A stretch of 64,000 bases of DNA from Caballeronia ptereochthonis. Lineage in GTDB: Bacteria > Pseudomonadota > Gammaproteobacteria > Burkholderiales > Burkholderiaceae. The stretch spans positions 1 through 64,000 of the forward strand of contig NZ_FCOB02000019.1 of the NCBI RefSeq assembly GCF_001545075.1. The letters run 5' to 3'. A program made the position numbers and the translations under genes. The notes beneath the pieces were generated by a model. That model did not search any database. It was not told where the DNA came from and worked only from the letters and a program-made list of their open reading frames with translations. Shown piece by piece: positions 8,291 through 17,036 of the stretch; positions within the stretch are counted from its first letter, which is position 1, and every line of letters starts with the position of its first letter.

Positions 8291-11200
8291 TCAGTTTTTC
8301 GGACCCGGATTGTCCGATGCTCCGGAAATGCGCTCCAGCAACGCATACATTCCGAGTGTCTTCGCCGTTGCGGCGCTCGCGGTGAGCAACTGCGCCGCGC
8401 GGAGTCTGTCCTCAACGCGAGCGCGCGCCGCAAGCATCACCGCATATTCGCGTTGGGTATGGGCGAGCCATGGCCAGGCCTGAAGGCGCTCGTCCATCTG
8501 AAGGGCAGAGTCGAAATGCTCTTCGGCCGCGGTCCAGTCGCGCAGCGCGCCGGCGAGCATGCCGAGATAGCGTGCGGCTGCGCCACAGCACAGCGTGAAG
8601 GCCGGAACCGTGACGGCCTGATCACGAAATGGAAGCAGCAACGTGTAGATGCGCGTAGCGTATTCGCGCTCACCCAGACGCGCCGCAACTTCCGCGAAGT
8701 AGGTCAGCGTGATGAGGCGCTTGCTGTCCACCGGAATCGCCGATTCGGTGTGCAACATTCGCTCGAGACTCGCGCGCGCCTGCGCCTCATAACCCAGCTC
8801 GCTCCAGATCAGCATGAGGCCGGGTCCCCAGACCGAGTCGTCGGGATGATCGTCGCTGAAGCGTTTGAGGAGCGGGGCGATCTCGGCGAGCCGGCCCTGC
8901 TCGCGGCGAATGGCGAACATCTGCATGCCGAAGACGCCGGCCGCGAATCTCGCCCCGATACCTTCGGCAAGCTCGAGCGATTCCTTCGCCTTGGACTCGG
9001 CCTTCACGAAGTCGCCGACGAGGATCGCGCGCATCGCCTGCGCGCCCGGCATGCACCATCGATCCACGAAGTGCTGTCCGCTCGTGGCGATCTGCCGGTA
9101 GCGTTCCAGCGCCCTGTCGAAGCGCGCGAAGTCGCCGATTTCGAGATAGCCCGCGAGGCATCGCGCGCACGCGTGACCAATGGAGTGGTCATCGCCGAGC
9201 TCCTCCGCAATCTGGCTGAGTTCCTGCAGGACCGCCTGACGTTCCGCGAATTTGTACGCGGGCAGCGGCTGAGCGCCGACGTGCATCACTTCGCATGCGA
9301 GTGCGTCGAAAAGGCTCGGACGATCGTTCAGGCGCCGCGCGAGCGCCACCGCCTCGAATGCGAACTCGAAGCCCCGGGCCGCGCCGCCCGTCATGTGAAG
9401 CGTGCGCACGAGCCGGCTCAGCAGACGGCAGCGCTCGACCGTCTCTTCGGTGCCCAGGAGTGCAAGCGCTTCTTCGAGCAACGGAATGGACGCCTTGCCG
9501 GAACCCTCGAGAAAGGTTTCGGCGCGATCGAATCCCAGCGCCGCCTGCACCAGGTACGCGGGAAGGTTTTCATCACGAGCGCTTTGCGCGGCCTCGCGAA
9601 AAGTCTGCATCGCCTCGCGTCTGCCGAGGCGCTGCTCGGCCTCGCCGCGAATCAGCAAAAGTGGCAGTGACTGGGCCGCCCGCACGTGCGCATCGGCGGC
9701 GAGACTTCCGATCAGTTGCAGTCCGCGTCCGGCATGCGCGATGGCCTCGTCGCACGCCGCCCGCGCGAGCGCCCGTTCGCCGGCGCGCTGCCAGTAGACG
9801 ATCGCGCGCTCGGGCAGGCTGGCGGCGGCAAGATTCTGCGCGATCAGCTCCGGATGCTGCTCCACGACCTCCGGATAATGCGCCTCCAGCGCGGCGGCGA
9901 TCATCGCATGAAAGTGACGGCGGCGTGTCATCAACAGCGATTGATACGCGATTTCCTGAATCAGCGCGTGACGGAACAGATACGCGCCGCCGTCGACGGA
10001 TGCGCCCGGCGCCGGCAGGATGATCTCGGCTTCGGTGAGGCGGTCGAGCGTACATTGCAGCTCGCTCTCCGGGATCGCGGAGATCAGCGAGAGCAGCCTT
10101 CGGCCGAACTCGCGCCCGATGGTCGAGGCGATCTGCGCGGCTTCCCTGACCGCCGGTTCGAGCCGGTCGAGCCGCGCGAGCAGCGAGCCCTGCAAGGTAT
10201 CGGGAATCGCGATCCTGCGCGTGGCCGCAGCGAGTTCGTAACGGTCGCCGGCATCCCGAAGCAGATCGCTCTGGATGACGGCCTTCGTCAGTTCCTCGAC
10301 GAAGAGCGGCACGCCGTCGGTCTTCGCAACGATCTCGTCGAGTACGAGCCGCGGCAGCCGCTTGCCGTGCGTCATGCGCTCGACCAGCGCGAAGCAGTCG
10401 CTGCGCGAAAGCCGGTCCAGATTGATCTGCACGAACTGCGGATAGGTCCAGCCTGGCTTGAACTCGGGGCGCGCCGTGAGCAACAACAACAACTTCGTCG
10501 AGACGAGGCGCTCGAGCGAAGATCTGATGAAATCGACGGTCGACGGATCGATCCAGTGGACATCCTCGACGGCGACGAGAAGCGGCCGGGCCTGCGCCGA
10601 GTGTGCGATTACCGCGATCAGCACGTCGAGGCTGCGACGCTTGAAAGCCGGCGACGACGTGTCGAGCGGAGGAAAGCGGTCGCCGGTGCGGATACCGAAC
10701 AGCGACGCGAGCACCATCATCGTTTCGTCGAAGGGCACGTTCATCGCGCCGACACATGCGTCGAGGCGTTCGAGGTTGCCCGCGTCGTCGGCCTTGAGGT
10801 CCAATCCGCATGCGTTTTGCAGCCATTGCAGAACCGGCCAGAACGGGCTGTTGCGATAGTAGGCGGAGCAGTGAAGCTGGATGACATCGTGGACCTCGCC
10901 CTCGATGCTGTCGCGAAACGCGCGCAATACGCGTGACTTGCCGATACCCGGCTCGCCCGTCAGCAGCACGCAGCGCATTTCACCATCGGCGCTCTGTTTC
11001 CAGCGCTGCCGGATCATCTCGAGTTCCGGCACGCGCCCGACGAGCGGTGTCACGACCTGCCCCGTTCGGATCTCGAAGCGGTCGATGGCCTTCGCCTGCG
11101 CGAGCACGCGATGAACCAGCACCGGCGCAGGCGTGCCCTTCAATTCGCGCAAGCCAAGTTCTTCGAGTACGAAGGCGCCCTCGATCAGCCGATGCGCGGC

Positions 11201-11917
11201 CGGTCCGACGACGAGCGCATCGGACGGCGCGATCGCCTGAAGGCGCGCGGCGACGATGGGCGTCTCGCCGACGATCGCCTGATGGTCCAGCGACGATCCC
11301 GCGCCGACCTCGCCCGCAACCACGAGTCCCGTTTCGATGCCGATGCGCACGTGCAGCCGCACGCCTTGCGCGCCTTCCATGTCATTGTCGCCGACGCGGG
11401 CGATCGCGGCGATGATGGCGAGGCCGGCGAGCACCGCGCGCATCGCATCGTCTTCGTGCGCCTTCGGATAACCGAAGTAGACGAGGAGCCCGTCGCCGAG
11501 ATACTGCGCGATGTGGCCTTCATGCGCCTCGATCGCGCTCGCGCAGACCGCATGGTAGATGCCGAGGACACGCCGCATGTCCTCGGGATCGAATCCCTGC
11601 GTGAGTTCGGTCGAGCCGACCAGATCCACGAACATGACGGTGACGTGCCGCCGCTCCGCCTCGATGCATGACGCCGTGGACAACGGAGACGTCTCTTGCG
11701 CGGCAGCGCCGCGCTCGCGCGACGGAGCGGTCGCCTCGCCGAGCGCCGCGAGGGCCCTCAGGAGCCGCTTGCGGTCGCCGAGAGGAAGGCCGAGCTCCTT
11801 GAGATCCTGTTCGGAGAGATCGCCGACCACGTCCCAGTCGATGCCTTGGGCGAGAAAGGCCCCCGCGTGCCCGCCGAGGCCTATCTGCGCAAGCCATGCC
11901 GTCAAATCGCCAGACAT
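8291..11917 (-). CDS. SAM / class III cyclase-homology / AAA-type ATPase / TPR signalling protein
   Basis: This very large protein (1208 residues) has four parts in order. A SAM protein-interaction domain is at ~3-60. A class III nucleotide cyclase domain is at ~88-245, with metal ligands D98 (FVDLVGST) and D142 (YLGDG). A STAND-like ATPase has Walker A GEPGIGKS at 321-328 and a later VEDVHWID Walker B. The C-terminal ~500 residues are alpha-helical TPR-like. In related cyclase-ATPase proteins the site reads TPNxAAR. Here Ile221 replaces the transition-state Asn while Arg225 remains, so cyclase activity is uncertain. ATG at 11917 follows GGAAGGGA. It is soluble, with no membrane helices. The trigger and target are unknown. 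Confidence 0.88.
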   Translation of the reverse strand: MSGDLTAWLAQIGLGGHAGAFLAQGIDWDVVGDLSEQDLKELGLPLGDRKRLLRALAALGEATAPSRERGAAAQETSPLSTASCIEAERRHVTVMFVDLVGSTELTQGFDPEDMRRVLGIYHAVCASAIEAHEGHIAQYLGDGLLVYFGYPKAHEDDAMRAVLAGLAIIAAIARVGDNDMEGAQGVRLHVRIGIETGLVVAGEVGAGSSLDHQAIVGETPIVAARLQAIAPSDALVVGPAAHRLIEGAFVLEELGLRELKGTPAPVLVHRVLAQAKAIDRFEIRTGQVVTPLVGRVPELEMIRQRWKQSADGEMRCVLLTGEPGIGKSRVLRAFRDSIEGEVHDVIQLHCSAYYRNSPFWPVLQWLQNACGLDLKADDAGNLERLDACVGAMNVPFDETMMVLASLFGIRTGDRFPPLDTSSPAFKRRSLDVLIAVIAHSAQARPLLVAVEDVHWIDPSTVDFIRSSLERLVSTKLLLLLTARPEFKPGWTYPQFVQINLDRLSRSDCFALVERMTHGKRLPRLVLDEIVAKTDGVPLFVEELTKAVIQSDLLRDAGDRYELAAATRRIAIPDTLQGSLLARLDRLEPAVREAAQIASTIGREFGRRLLSLISAIPESELQCTLDRLTEAEIILPAPGASVDGGAYLFRHALIQEIAYQSLLMTRRRHFHAMIAAALEAHYPEVVEQHPELIAQNLAAASLPERAIVYWQRAGERALARAACDEAIAHAGRGLQLIGSLAADAHVRAAQSLPLLLIRGEAEQRLGRREAMQTFREAAQSARDENLPAYLVQAALGFDRAETFLEGSGKASIPLLEEALALLGTEETVERCRLLSRLVRTLHMTGGAARGFEFAFEAVALARRLNDRPSLFDALACEVMHVGAQPLPAYKFAERQAVLQELSQIAEELGDDHSIGHACARCLAGYLEIGDFARFDRALERYRQIATSGQHFVDRWCMPGAQAMRAILVGDFVKAESKAKESLELAEGIGARFAAGVFGMQMFAIRREQGRLAEIAPLLKRFSDDHPDDSVWGPGLMLIWSELGYEAQARASLERMLHTESAIPVDSKRLITLTYFAEVAARLGEREYATRIYTLLLPFRDQAVTVPAFTLCCGAAARYLGMLAGALRDWTAAEEHFDSALQMDERLQAWPWLAHTQREYAVMLAARARVEDRLRAAQLLTASAATAKTLGMYALLERISGASDNPGPKN

Positions 11918-12438
11918 TGATGATCCCTTCCCCGTCGTCGGGCCCGGCCGCGATCGGAAGTTCGTCACGAGCGTGCACGTGTACGAGGTGCATAATTCAC
12001 ACGACCCGCAAGGTTCGTGTCGTCATCTGAAAGGCCACCGTGGGGGCGCGTGTTGGCTAATATCAACATAGTCGCCAGATCAGGCGACCGCAACGCACGG
12101 ATCAAGAGTTCGCATTCCGGCGAGGCGCCCGAACGATTCCGGTGCGCAGAGGCCGTTTCAGCAGGCGGATCAAAACGCATCGGCGCCTGGAGTCTGCTTT
12201 CCTCCGAACCGTCACGACGCGCACCGAGCCACGCAGTTGCGTGATCCGGCGGGTGGCGGGTAAGTGCAATTCACATGGAGACGGGGAGCGATCGATACGT
12301 ACTCCCCAGCGCCAAAGGCTGGCGTCGCAACGCCTCGTCATCCCCGACAGGCTCGAGTCCGGCGAACACCGTCAGGGTAGGCGCGCCGATAGTCAGGCAG
12401 GCAGGACCGGCAAGCGGCTCCCGATGAAGCCGTTTCAA
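11918..12438. other. Intergenic region without a supported gene
   Basis: About 520 bp between the cyclase gene start and the MFS remnant. It presumably contains the cyclase promoter near 11930-12100. Short frames on both strands (for example 11965-12180 minus and 12102-12341 minus) have arginine-rich translations with no family likeness and no ribosome sites. I see no convincing hairpin or repeat. Confidence 0.4.
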
Positions 12439-12740
12439 TCACGATTCCGTCGGCGCGACCGCTCCCGCCGCGCCGACCTGCTTCGGCATGCCGATCCGGA
12501 TCGCCAGTGCCGCGAGCACGACAAGCGCCACGTTGAACCACAGCGCCGCGGCTGCAGCAAACCGGAGTGGATCGGGTTGGCCGTTGGCGAGGAAGGGTAT
12601 CGGTGAGAAGACATTCACAGCCGCCAGAGCCGTGAAGATGGCGGCCGACACGGCCACACCGAACGCGGTTCCGAGCGACGACGCCATCTTGTAGATGCCC
12701 GACGCCTCTCCTGCCCTGTGGCGCTCGCGGACCCGATTTG
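12439..12740 (-). pseudogene. MFS multidrug transporter (DHA2 type), C-terminal remnant
   Basis: Reading the minus strand from about 12740, the frame gives RHRAGEASGIYKMASSLG and then AFGVAVSAAIFTAL, the hallmark last third of DHA2 (EmrB/QacA-like, 14-helix) exporters. A final helix follows and a stop at 12439. Only ~100 residues of the usual ~480 survive, and nothing upstream of ~12740 continues the family in any frame. It is a deletion relic, not a gene start: the ATG at 12687 lies inside the conserved motif. Confidence 0.65.
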
Positions 12741-12881
12741 AACATCGAAGGCTTCATGCTGCCCGCGTGCGAAAGCGCGCCGCAGCGCTGAGCGGCCGCG
12801 CGCCGGGTGTCGGGTCGACGCGCACAGGCCGCCGCTCGGACGGCCTTTTGCAGCGCTCGGTTGGGATCTCGCGAGAATATG

Positions 12882-13283
12882 CTATTTGCGCTGCAGCAGC
12901 GTCTTGATTTCCTCCATGTGCTCGTTGGCGCGCTGCGTGATGCTCGCCATGGCGTCGGCCTGCGACTTGCGCGCGATTTCCGCGAGATCCTTGATGTCGT
13001 CGAGCGCCTTCAGGCAGGCGGTGCGCGCGACCTCGCTCTGCCTGGCCGGATCGCTGAAGCCGGCTTTTGCGGCTTCCTGAATGTCCTGCATTGCGCGCGT
13101 GAGCATCTCGTTCTGCTTGCGCGCGAGCTGCTGCATGGAATCGTAGGCGGTCTTGTTTGCCTCGACGATCGCCTCGATGTCCTTCTTGCGCGACTCGACG
13201 AGTGCGGACATGTCGACGCCGGGCACCTTGAACTGTTCGAGCATCTGGGTCAGATCGCCAAAGGGATTCGTTGATTCAGCCAT
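12882..13283 (-). CDS. Phasin family protein
   Basis: This 133-residue all-helical protein has the phasin family layout: an NPFGDLTQMLEQFKVPGVDM opening, then a long amphipathic region with IVEANKTAYDSMQQLARKQ. It would coat polyhydroxyalkanoate granules or act as a related granule/stress protein in the cytoplasm. AGGAG lies just ahead of the ATG at 13283. There are no PHA synthesis genes nearby, so it appears to be a stand-alone copy. Such genomes usually carry several phasins. Confidence 0.85.
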   Translation of the reverse strand: MAESTNPFGDLTQMLEQFKVPGVDMSALVESRKKDIEAIVEANKTAYDSMQQLARKQNEMLTRAMQDIQEAAKAGFSDPARQSEVARTACLKALDDIKDLAEIARKSQADAMASITQRANEHMEEIKTLLQRK

Positions 13284-13567
13284 GACTGTCTCCTGGGTTG
13301 TTCGCGTGGGCCGCGAGTGACTAGCATAGGCGTAATGCGACCGAGCAACGCTCGTGCCGTTCGCGAACGTTGCGGGGCCGCGTCAGGAATGGAACCTTGC
13401 CCATCGCTTCGTGGCGCGATCTTCGAAGGGAACAACCCAAACATCAGACGACAACGCGTCGGGCCGGCATGCAGCGTGGGCGAGCCCACACCCGGGCGGG
13501 ACCTGCATGCTGGAGAGCACCGCCTTGGTGATCGAAAGCTGACGCGAAGCCTGCTGGTGAAAAGCGG
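13284..13567. other. Intergenic region between psuG and the phasin gene
   Basis: About 280 bp. It should hold the phasin promoter on the minus strand. No gene, hairpin or repeat stands out. Confidence 0.35.
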
Positions 13568-14515
13568 CTACGCCGCGCCCGCCCCGCGCCCGGCGTGTGC
13601 CAGCGCCAGCGCCAGCCTGGCCCCCACCTCGGCATTGTGTTTCACGAGCGCGCTGTTCGTCGCCAGGCTGCGCCCACCCGTCAGCGCCTGAATTCGAGCC
13701 AGCAGGAAGGGAGTCACGGCCTTGCCGGTGATTCTCCGCGCCGTGGCCTCGGCGAGCGCCTGCTGAGTCAGCGCATCGATCTCTTCGAACGCTATCGCTG
13801 CCGCTTCCGGCACCGGAGTGCTCAACACCACGCCGCCCGAGAGGCCCAAGTCCCACTTGGTGCGAACGAAGCGCGCCTGCTCCGCCGCGTCGTCCAGCCT
13901 GTAGTCCGCGCGAAAGCCGCTGTCGCGCGTGTAGAACGCGGCGAAGTTGTCTTGCTCGCAACTGAGCACCGGCACGCCGTGCGTTTCCAGGTATTCCAAT
14001 GTGAGCCCGATGTCCAGGATGGACTTCGCGCCGGCACAGACGACCGCCACCGAGGTCTTCGCCAGTTCCTGCAGGTCGGCCGAGATGTCGAATGTCTCCT
14101 GCGCGCCCCGGTGCACGCCGCCAATGCCTCCGGTGACGAAGACCTCGATGCCGGCCAGGGCTGCACATATCATCGTGCCAGCCACCGTCGTGGCGCCGAG
14201 CCCGCCGCCGGCCAGCACGGCCGGCAGGTCGCGGCGGCTGACCTTGTGTACCTGATCCGAGCGGCCGAGCAGTTCCAGCTCGTCGTCCGTGAGGCCGATG
14301 TGGATTCGCCCACCGATCAGCGCGATAGTCGCGGGCTCGGCTCCCACGTCTCTGATCAAGGCCTCCACTTCGCGCGCAGTGCGAACGTTCTGCGGATAGG
14401 GCATGCCGTGGGCGATGATGGTCGATTCCAGCGCCACGAGCGGGCGGCCGGCGGCCTGGGCAGCGGCCACGGGCGCGCTGCAGGTCAACCAGGATCGTGC
14501 AAGATCGGTAACCAT
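13568..14515 (-). CDS. psuG: Pseudouridine-5'-phosphate glycosidase
   Basis: This 315-residue enzyme reversibly cleaves pseudouridine 5'-phosphate to uracil and ribose 5-phosphate. The family residues are visible: E30 in ALESTIIAHGMPYP, D147 in TFDISADL, and the Schiff-base lysine K164 in AGAKSILDIG, spaced as in E. coli PsuG. The C-terminal RSLATNSALVKHNAEVG completes the active site. ATG at 14515 is preferred to a TTG at 14542 because GAGAA precedes it and the fold starts there. The partner pseudouridine kinase PsuK is not adjacent. The next genes are unrelated and on the other strand. Confidence 0.9.
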   Translation of the reverse strand: MVTDLARSWLTCSAPVAAAQAAGRPLVALESTIIAHGMPYPQNVRTAREVEALIRDVGAEPATIALIGGRIHIGLTDDELELLGRSDQVHKVSRRDLPAVLAGGGLGATTVAGTMICAALAGIEVFVTGGIGGVHRGAQETFDISADLQELAKTSVAVVCAGAKSILDIGLTLEYLETHGVPVLSCEQDNFAAFYTRDSGFRADYRLDDAAEQARFVRTKWDLGLSGGVVLSTPVPEAAAIAFEEIDALTQQALAEATARRITGKAVTPFLLARIQALTGGRSLATNSALVKHNAEVGARLALALAHAGRGAGAA

Positions 14516-14654
14516 GTCGACGTTCTCGGCGGTGTGATTCAAGAGTATGCCGCACGAGACTGACCACGGCTTGTCGTAAAAGCGCGGGCGTGCTCGCCAA
14601 TGCGCGCTAAACTGGGTGCGCTACGGAAAAAATCGATGGATTGAGCTGAAGGCG

Positions 14655-15452
14655 ATGAAATTCAGCGGGATGATGCTCCGTCTCACCGTCGCGTGCCTGA
14701 TCGTGTTCGCCGGAGCCGCCGCCTTGCAGCATCGTTTCATCTACTTCCCTGAGAAGGCCGCGATCGAGGACGTCGCTTCCGGCGGACTTCGCGCCTGGCC
14801 GACACATGAAGCGTTCCGTGGCCTCGTGGCGGAACCGGCCGGATCCGCGCGCGCCACTGTCATCGTCTTTCATGGCAACGCCGGCCACGCCGGACACCGC
14901 TCGCTCTATGCCGCAGCGCTTACCCGGCTCGGGCTGCGTGTGATTCTCGCCGAGTATCCAGGCTACGGGCCGCGCGACGGCACACCGGGCGAAGAGACTC
15001 TGGTCGCCGATGCCCGACAGACCATCGCGCTGGCGCATCGGCTCCATGGCGCGCCGCTGCTGCTCATCGGCGAATCGCTCGGGGCCGGCGTGGTGGCCGC
15101 GGCCGGCTCGCGTGAACGCGACAGGACTGCTGGATTGCTGCTCATTACGCCATGGGATCGACTCGAGCACGTCGCCGCTTACCACTATCCGTGGCTGCCC
15201 GTGAAGTGGCTGCTGCGCGACCGATACGACAGCATGGCCCACCTGGCATCGTTCGGCCGCCCTGTTCTCGTCGTGGTTGCGGAACGTGACAGCATCGTTC
15301 CCCAGCGCTTCGGCGAAAAGCTCTACGATTCGCTGGCCGAACCGAGACGACTGCTCGTGGTGAAGGCGGCCGAACATAATGACTGGATGGGTCGCGTCGA
15401 CGAAACCTGGTGGCGGGAGGCGATCGGCTTCCTGCTCGCACCTTCGCGTTGA
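14655..15452 (+). CDS. Alpha/beta hydrolase, membrane-anchored (BEM46-like)
   Basis: This 265-residue serine hydrolase has an N-terminal hydrophobic anchor (residues ~7-25), so the catalytic domain probably faces the periplasm. The oxyanion-hole segment HGNAGHAG is at 73-80. The catalytic triad is Ser141 in GESLG, Asp212 in ERDSIVP and His241 in AEHNDW, as in the BEM46/ABHD17-like group. ATG at 14655 has GAAGGCG upstream; an upstream GTG at 14616 is not needed. It is followed after 3 bp by a small hypothetical gene, so the two form an operon. Substrate unknown. Confidence 0.85.
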   Translation: MKFSGMMLRLTVACLIVFAGAAALQHRFIYFPEKAAIEDVASGGLRAWPTHEAFRGLVAEPAGSARATVIVFHGNAGHAGHRSLYAAALTRLGLRVILAEYPGYGPRDGTPGEETLVADARQTIALAHRLHGAPLLLIGESLGAGVVAAAGSRERDRTAGLLLITPWDRLEHVAAYHYPWLPVKWLLRDRYDSMAHLASFGRPVLVVVAERDSIVPQRFGEKLYDSLAEPRRLLVVKAAEHNDWMGRVDETWWREAIGFLLAPSR

Positions 15453-15455
15453 ATC

Positions 15456-15797
15456 ATGAAAGCGCGGCCGGTCCCTTCCAGCTGGGAACGTTTCTATATC
15501 CTCGATGCGAAGAACAGACCCGTCGAGGTGTTCGACCGCGGCGAGTGGTCGCGCTGGATGACTGAAAACGAACTGATCTTCCGCCGCACGCTGCTGGACG
15601 AATCCGGTGTGACGGTCACGACCCGCTTCCGCGGTGTGTCCGATCAGAAAACCGGGGAGGTTTCGCTGTTCGTGACGCGCATCGCCGGAATGGAAGCGCG
15701 AGACGACAGGAGCTACGGAGCACGTACGCTTGATGAGGCACAGGAGCTTCACGAGCGCATCGTGCAGCAAATCCTCCGGAAGTTGACGGGGCGGTGA
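15456..15797 (+). CDS. Small hypothetical protein (113 aa)
   Basis: I do not recognise the family. The protein is soluble, with mixed charge, opening MKARPVPSSWERFYILD and then alternating beta-like stretches (TVTTRFRGV, VSLFVTRI) and a C-terminal helix. It starts 3 bp after the hydrolase stop, so it is translated from the same message. The codon use and the tight spacing support a real gene. It is convergent with the SRPBCC gene, whose stop is 5 bp away. Confidence 0.72.
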   Translation: MKARPVPSSWERFYILDAKNRPVEVFDRGEWSRWMTENELIFRRTLLDESGVTVTTRFRGVSDQKTGEVSLFVTRIAGMEARDDRSYGARTLDEAQELHERIVQQILRKLTGR

Positions 15798-15802
15798 TCG
15801 CC

Positions 15803-16291
15803 TCAGCGCGACGATTTTCCGCGACCGTAACCATGCGCCCGCGCAGACGACATTGCCTGCCTACCCGTCCGCCACTCCGCGATCTTGCTCGCCCAGTCGT
15901 CGATCATTGCGGCGAAGCGCTCACCTTCGAAATCTTCGAGTACCCGCTCGCCCCCAGTGAGCGTGTAGCTCACCCACACCTCGGTGCGCTCCTTGTCGAG
16001 TGCGGCGCAACGCACCTCGACGAGGCCGATGCGCGAGGCCGGCGTGGCTCGCACATAGCGCGATCGGTGCGCCTCGCGGTCAAAATCGACCAGGGTCCAG
16101 ATGGTCAGCTCGTCACCCTGGCCGATGATGAACACCATGCCGGACTCGGTGCGACCGTCGCTGGGATGGACGTAGGTGGGCTTCCAGCCATCGACCCACA
16201 GCTCCTCGCCGGCCGGCGTGAAGAACAAGAAGGTCTGGTCGACCGGAGCGTCGACGACGATCCGGTGGCTGGCGTGCAGTCGGCGCGGCAT
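15803..16291 (-). CDS. SRPBCC (START-like) domain protein
   Basis: This 162-residue single-domain protein opens with HRIVVDAPVDQTFLFFTPAGE and WVDGWKPTY, as in AHSA1/polyketide-cyclase-like SRPBCC proteins, which form a hydrophobic ligand-binding cup. It contains no catalytic motif I can name. GGAGG lies upstream of the ATG at 16291. It is 18 bp downstream of the LysE-type exporter on the same strand, so the two are co-transcribed. A link between the ligand and the exported solute is possible but unproven. Confidence 0.8.
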   Translation of the reverse strand: MPRRLHASHRIVVDAPVDQTFLFFTPAGEELWVDGWKPTYVHPSDGRTESGMVFIIGQGDELTIWTLVDFDREAHRSRYVRATPASRIGLVEVRCAALDKERTEVWVSYTLTGGERVLEDFEGERFAAMIDDWASKIAEWRTGRQAMSSARAHGYGRGKSSR

Positions 16292-16309
16292 GGGTGAAGC
16301 CTCCGTTGG

Positions 16310-16942
16310 TCAAATGATAATTTGGCCAAGCTGCCACAGCCCCAGCCCAGCCAGCAGCGCGGCCGAGCAGAGGTTGACGGCGCGTTGCCAACCGTTGTCG
16401 AAACAGTCGCGCAACCGGCCCACGCCGATGGACAGGATCAACCACCATAGCGCCGAGCCCGCCAGCACGCCGGCCACCATGACCCAGGGAGACGCCGAAG
16501 GCGCGCGGCCGGCCAGCGCGCCGAACACCGCCATGAACGACAGGATCGTCGTCGGGTTCGACAGCGTCAGCGCGAAGGTGCCGGCCACGTAGCGCAGCAG
16601 CGTTCCTGTCTGCGGACGGTCGCCCATGCTGCGCACCGCTGGTCGGGTGGCGATGCGCCAGGCCATCCATAGCAGGAAGCCGCCGCCGAACAGGCCGAGC
16701 CATGGCTTCAGCCCCAGCAGCCAGACGATCAATCCGTTGACGCCGTATGCGCCGATGGCGCCATACACTGCATCGGCGAATGCCGCGCCCAGCCCAGTGG
16801 CCAGGCCCGCAAGGCGGCCATGGTCCAACGTGCGCTGGATGGCGAGCAATCCGATCTGACCGACAGGTGCGGCGATCGACAGCCCGATCAGTAGCGATTG
16901 GCCGAACAGCACGGGTATGGGTGATAGCAACAGGGTGTCCAT
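16310..16942 (-). CDS. LysE/RhtB family amino-acid exporter
   Basis: This 210-residue inner-membrane protein has six hydrophobic segments and the LysE-superfamily N-terminal signature GLSIAAPVGQIGLLAIQRTL, with GLGAAFADAVYGAIGAYG following. It would export an amino acid or related small metabolite by proton exchange. The ATG at 16942 is chosen because the first helix begins there; an upstream extension to 17170 is polar and overlaps the regulator. It is divergent from an Lrp-type gene 94 bp away, the usual arrangement for a leucine-responsive exporter pair. Confidence 0.87.
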   Translation of the reverse strand: MDTLLLSPIPVLFGQSLLIGLSIAAPVGQIGLLAIQRTLDHGRLAGLATGLGAAFADAVYGAIGAYGVNGLIVWLLGLKPWLGLFGGGFLLWMAWRIATRPAVRSMGDRPQTGTLLRYVAGTFALTLSNPTTILSFMAVFGALAGRAPSASPWVMVAGVLAGSALWWLILSIGVGRLRDCFDNGWQRAVNLCSAALLAGLGLWQLGQIII

Positions 16943-17036
16943 GCCGGGAATTTTCAAGCCTGACAGGTGACTTGCACAGAATAAAAGGCAAAGCGAGAAT
17001 CGATTTTGTTTTCGATTTTTCAGGCCAAGGGCCGCC
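16943..17036. promoter_or_regulatory. Divergent promoter region, LysE exporter / Lrp regulator
   Basis: The 94-bp region contains a palindromic AATCGATT (16998-17005) and a tandem CGATTTT repeat (17001-17007 and 17013-17020, period 12). Both stand out in otherwise GC-rich sequence and are plausible binding sites for the divergently encoded Lrp-type protein. Confidence 0.4.

Noticed and set aside
8453..9670. Long plus-strand frame across the cyclase-ATPase gene
   Set aside because: It overlaps the TPR half of a well-supported gene, has no ribosome site and no family likeness.
11965..12341. Short minus-strand frames between the cyclase gene and the MFS remnant
   Set aside because: No ribosome sites, no conserved segments and unusual composition.
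13595..14563. 322-codon frame on the plus strand across psuG
   Set aside because: It is antisense to a gene whose catalytic residues are all present, and its translation shows no recognisable domain.
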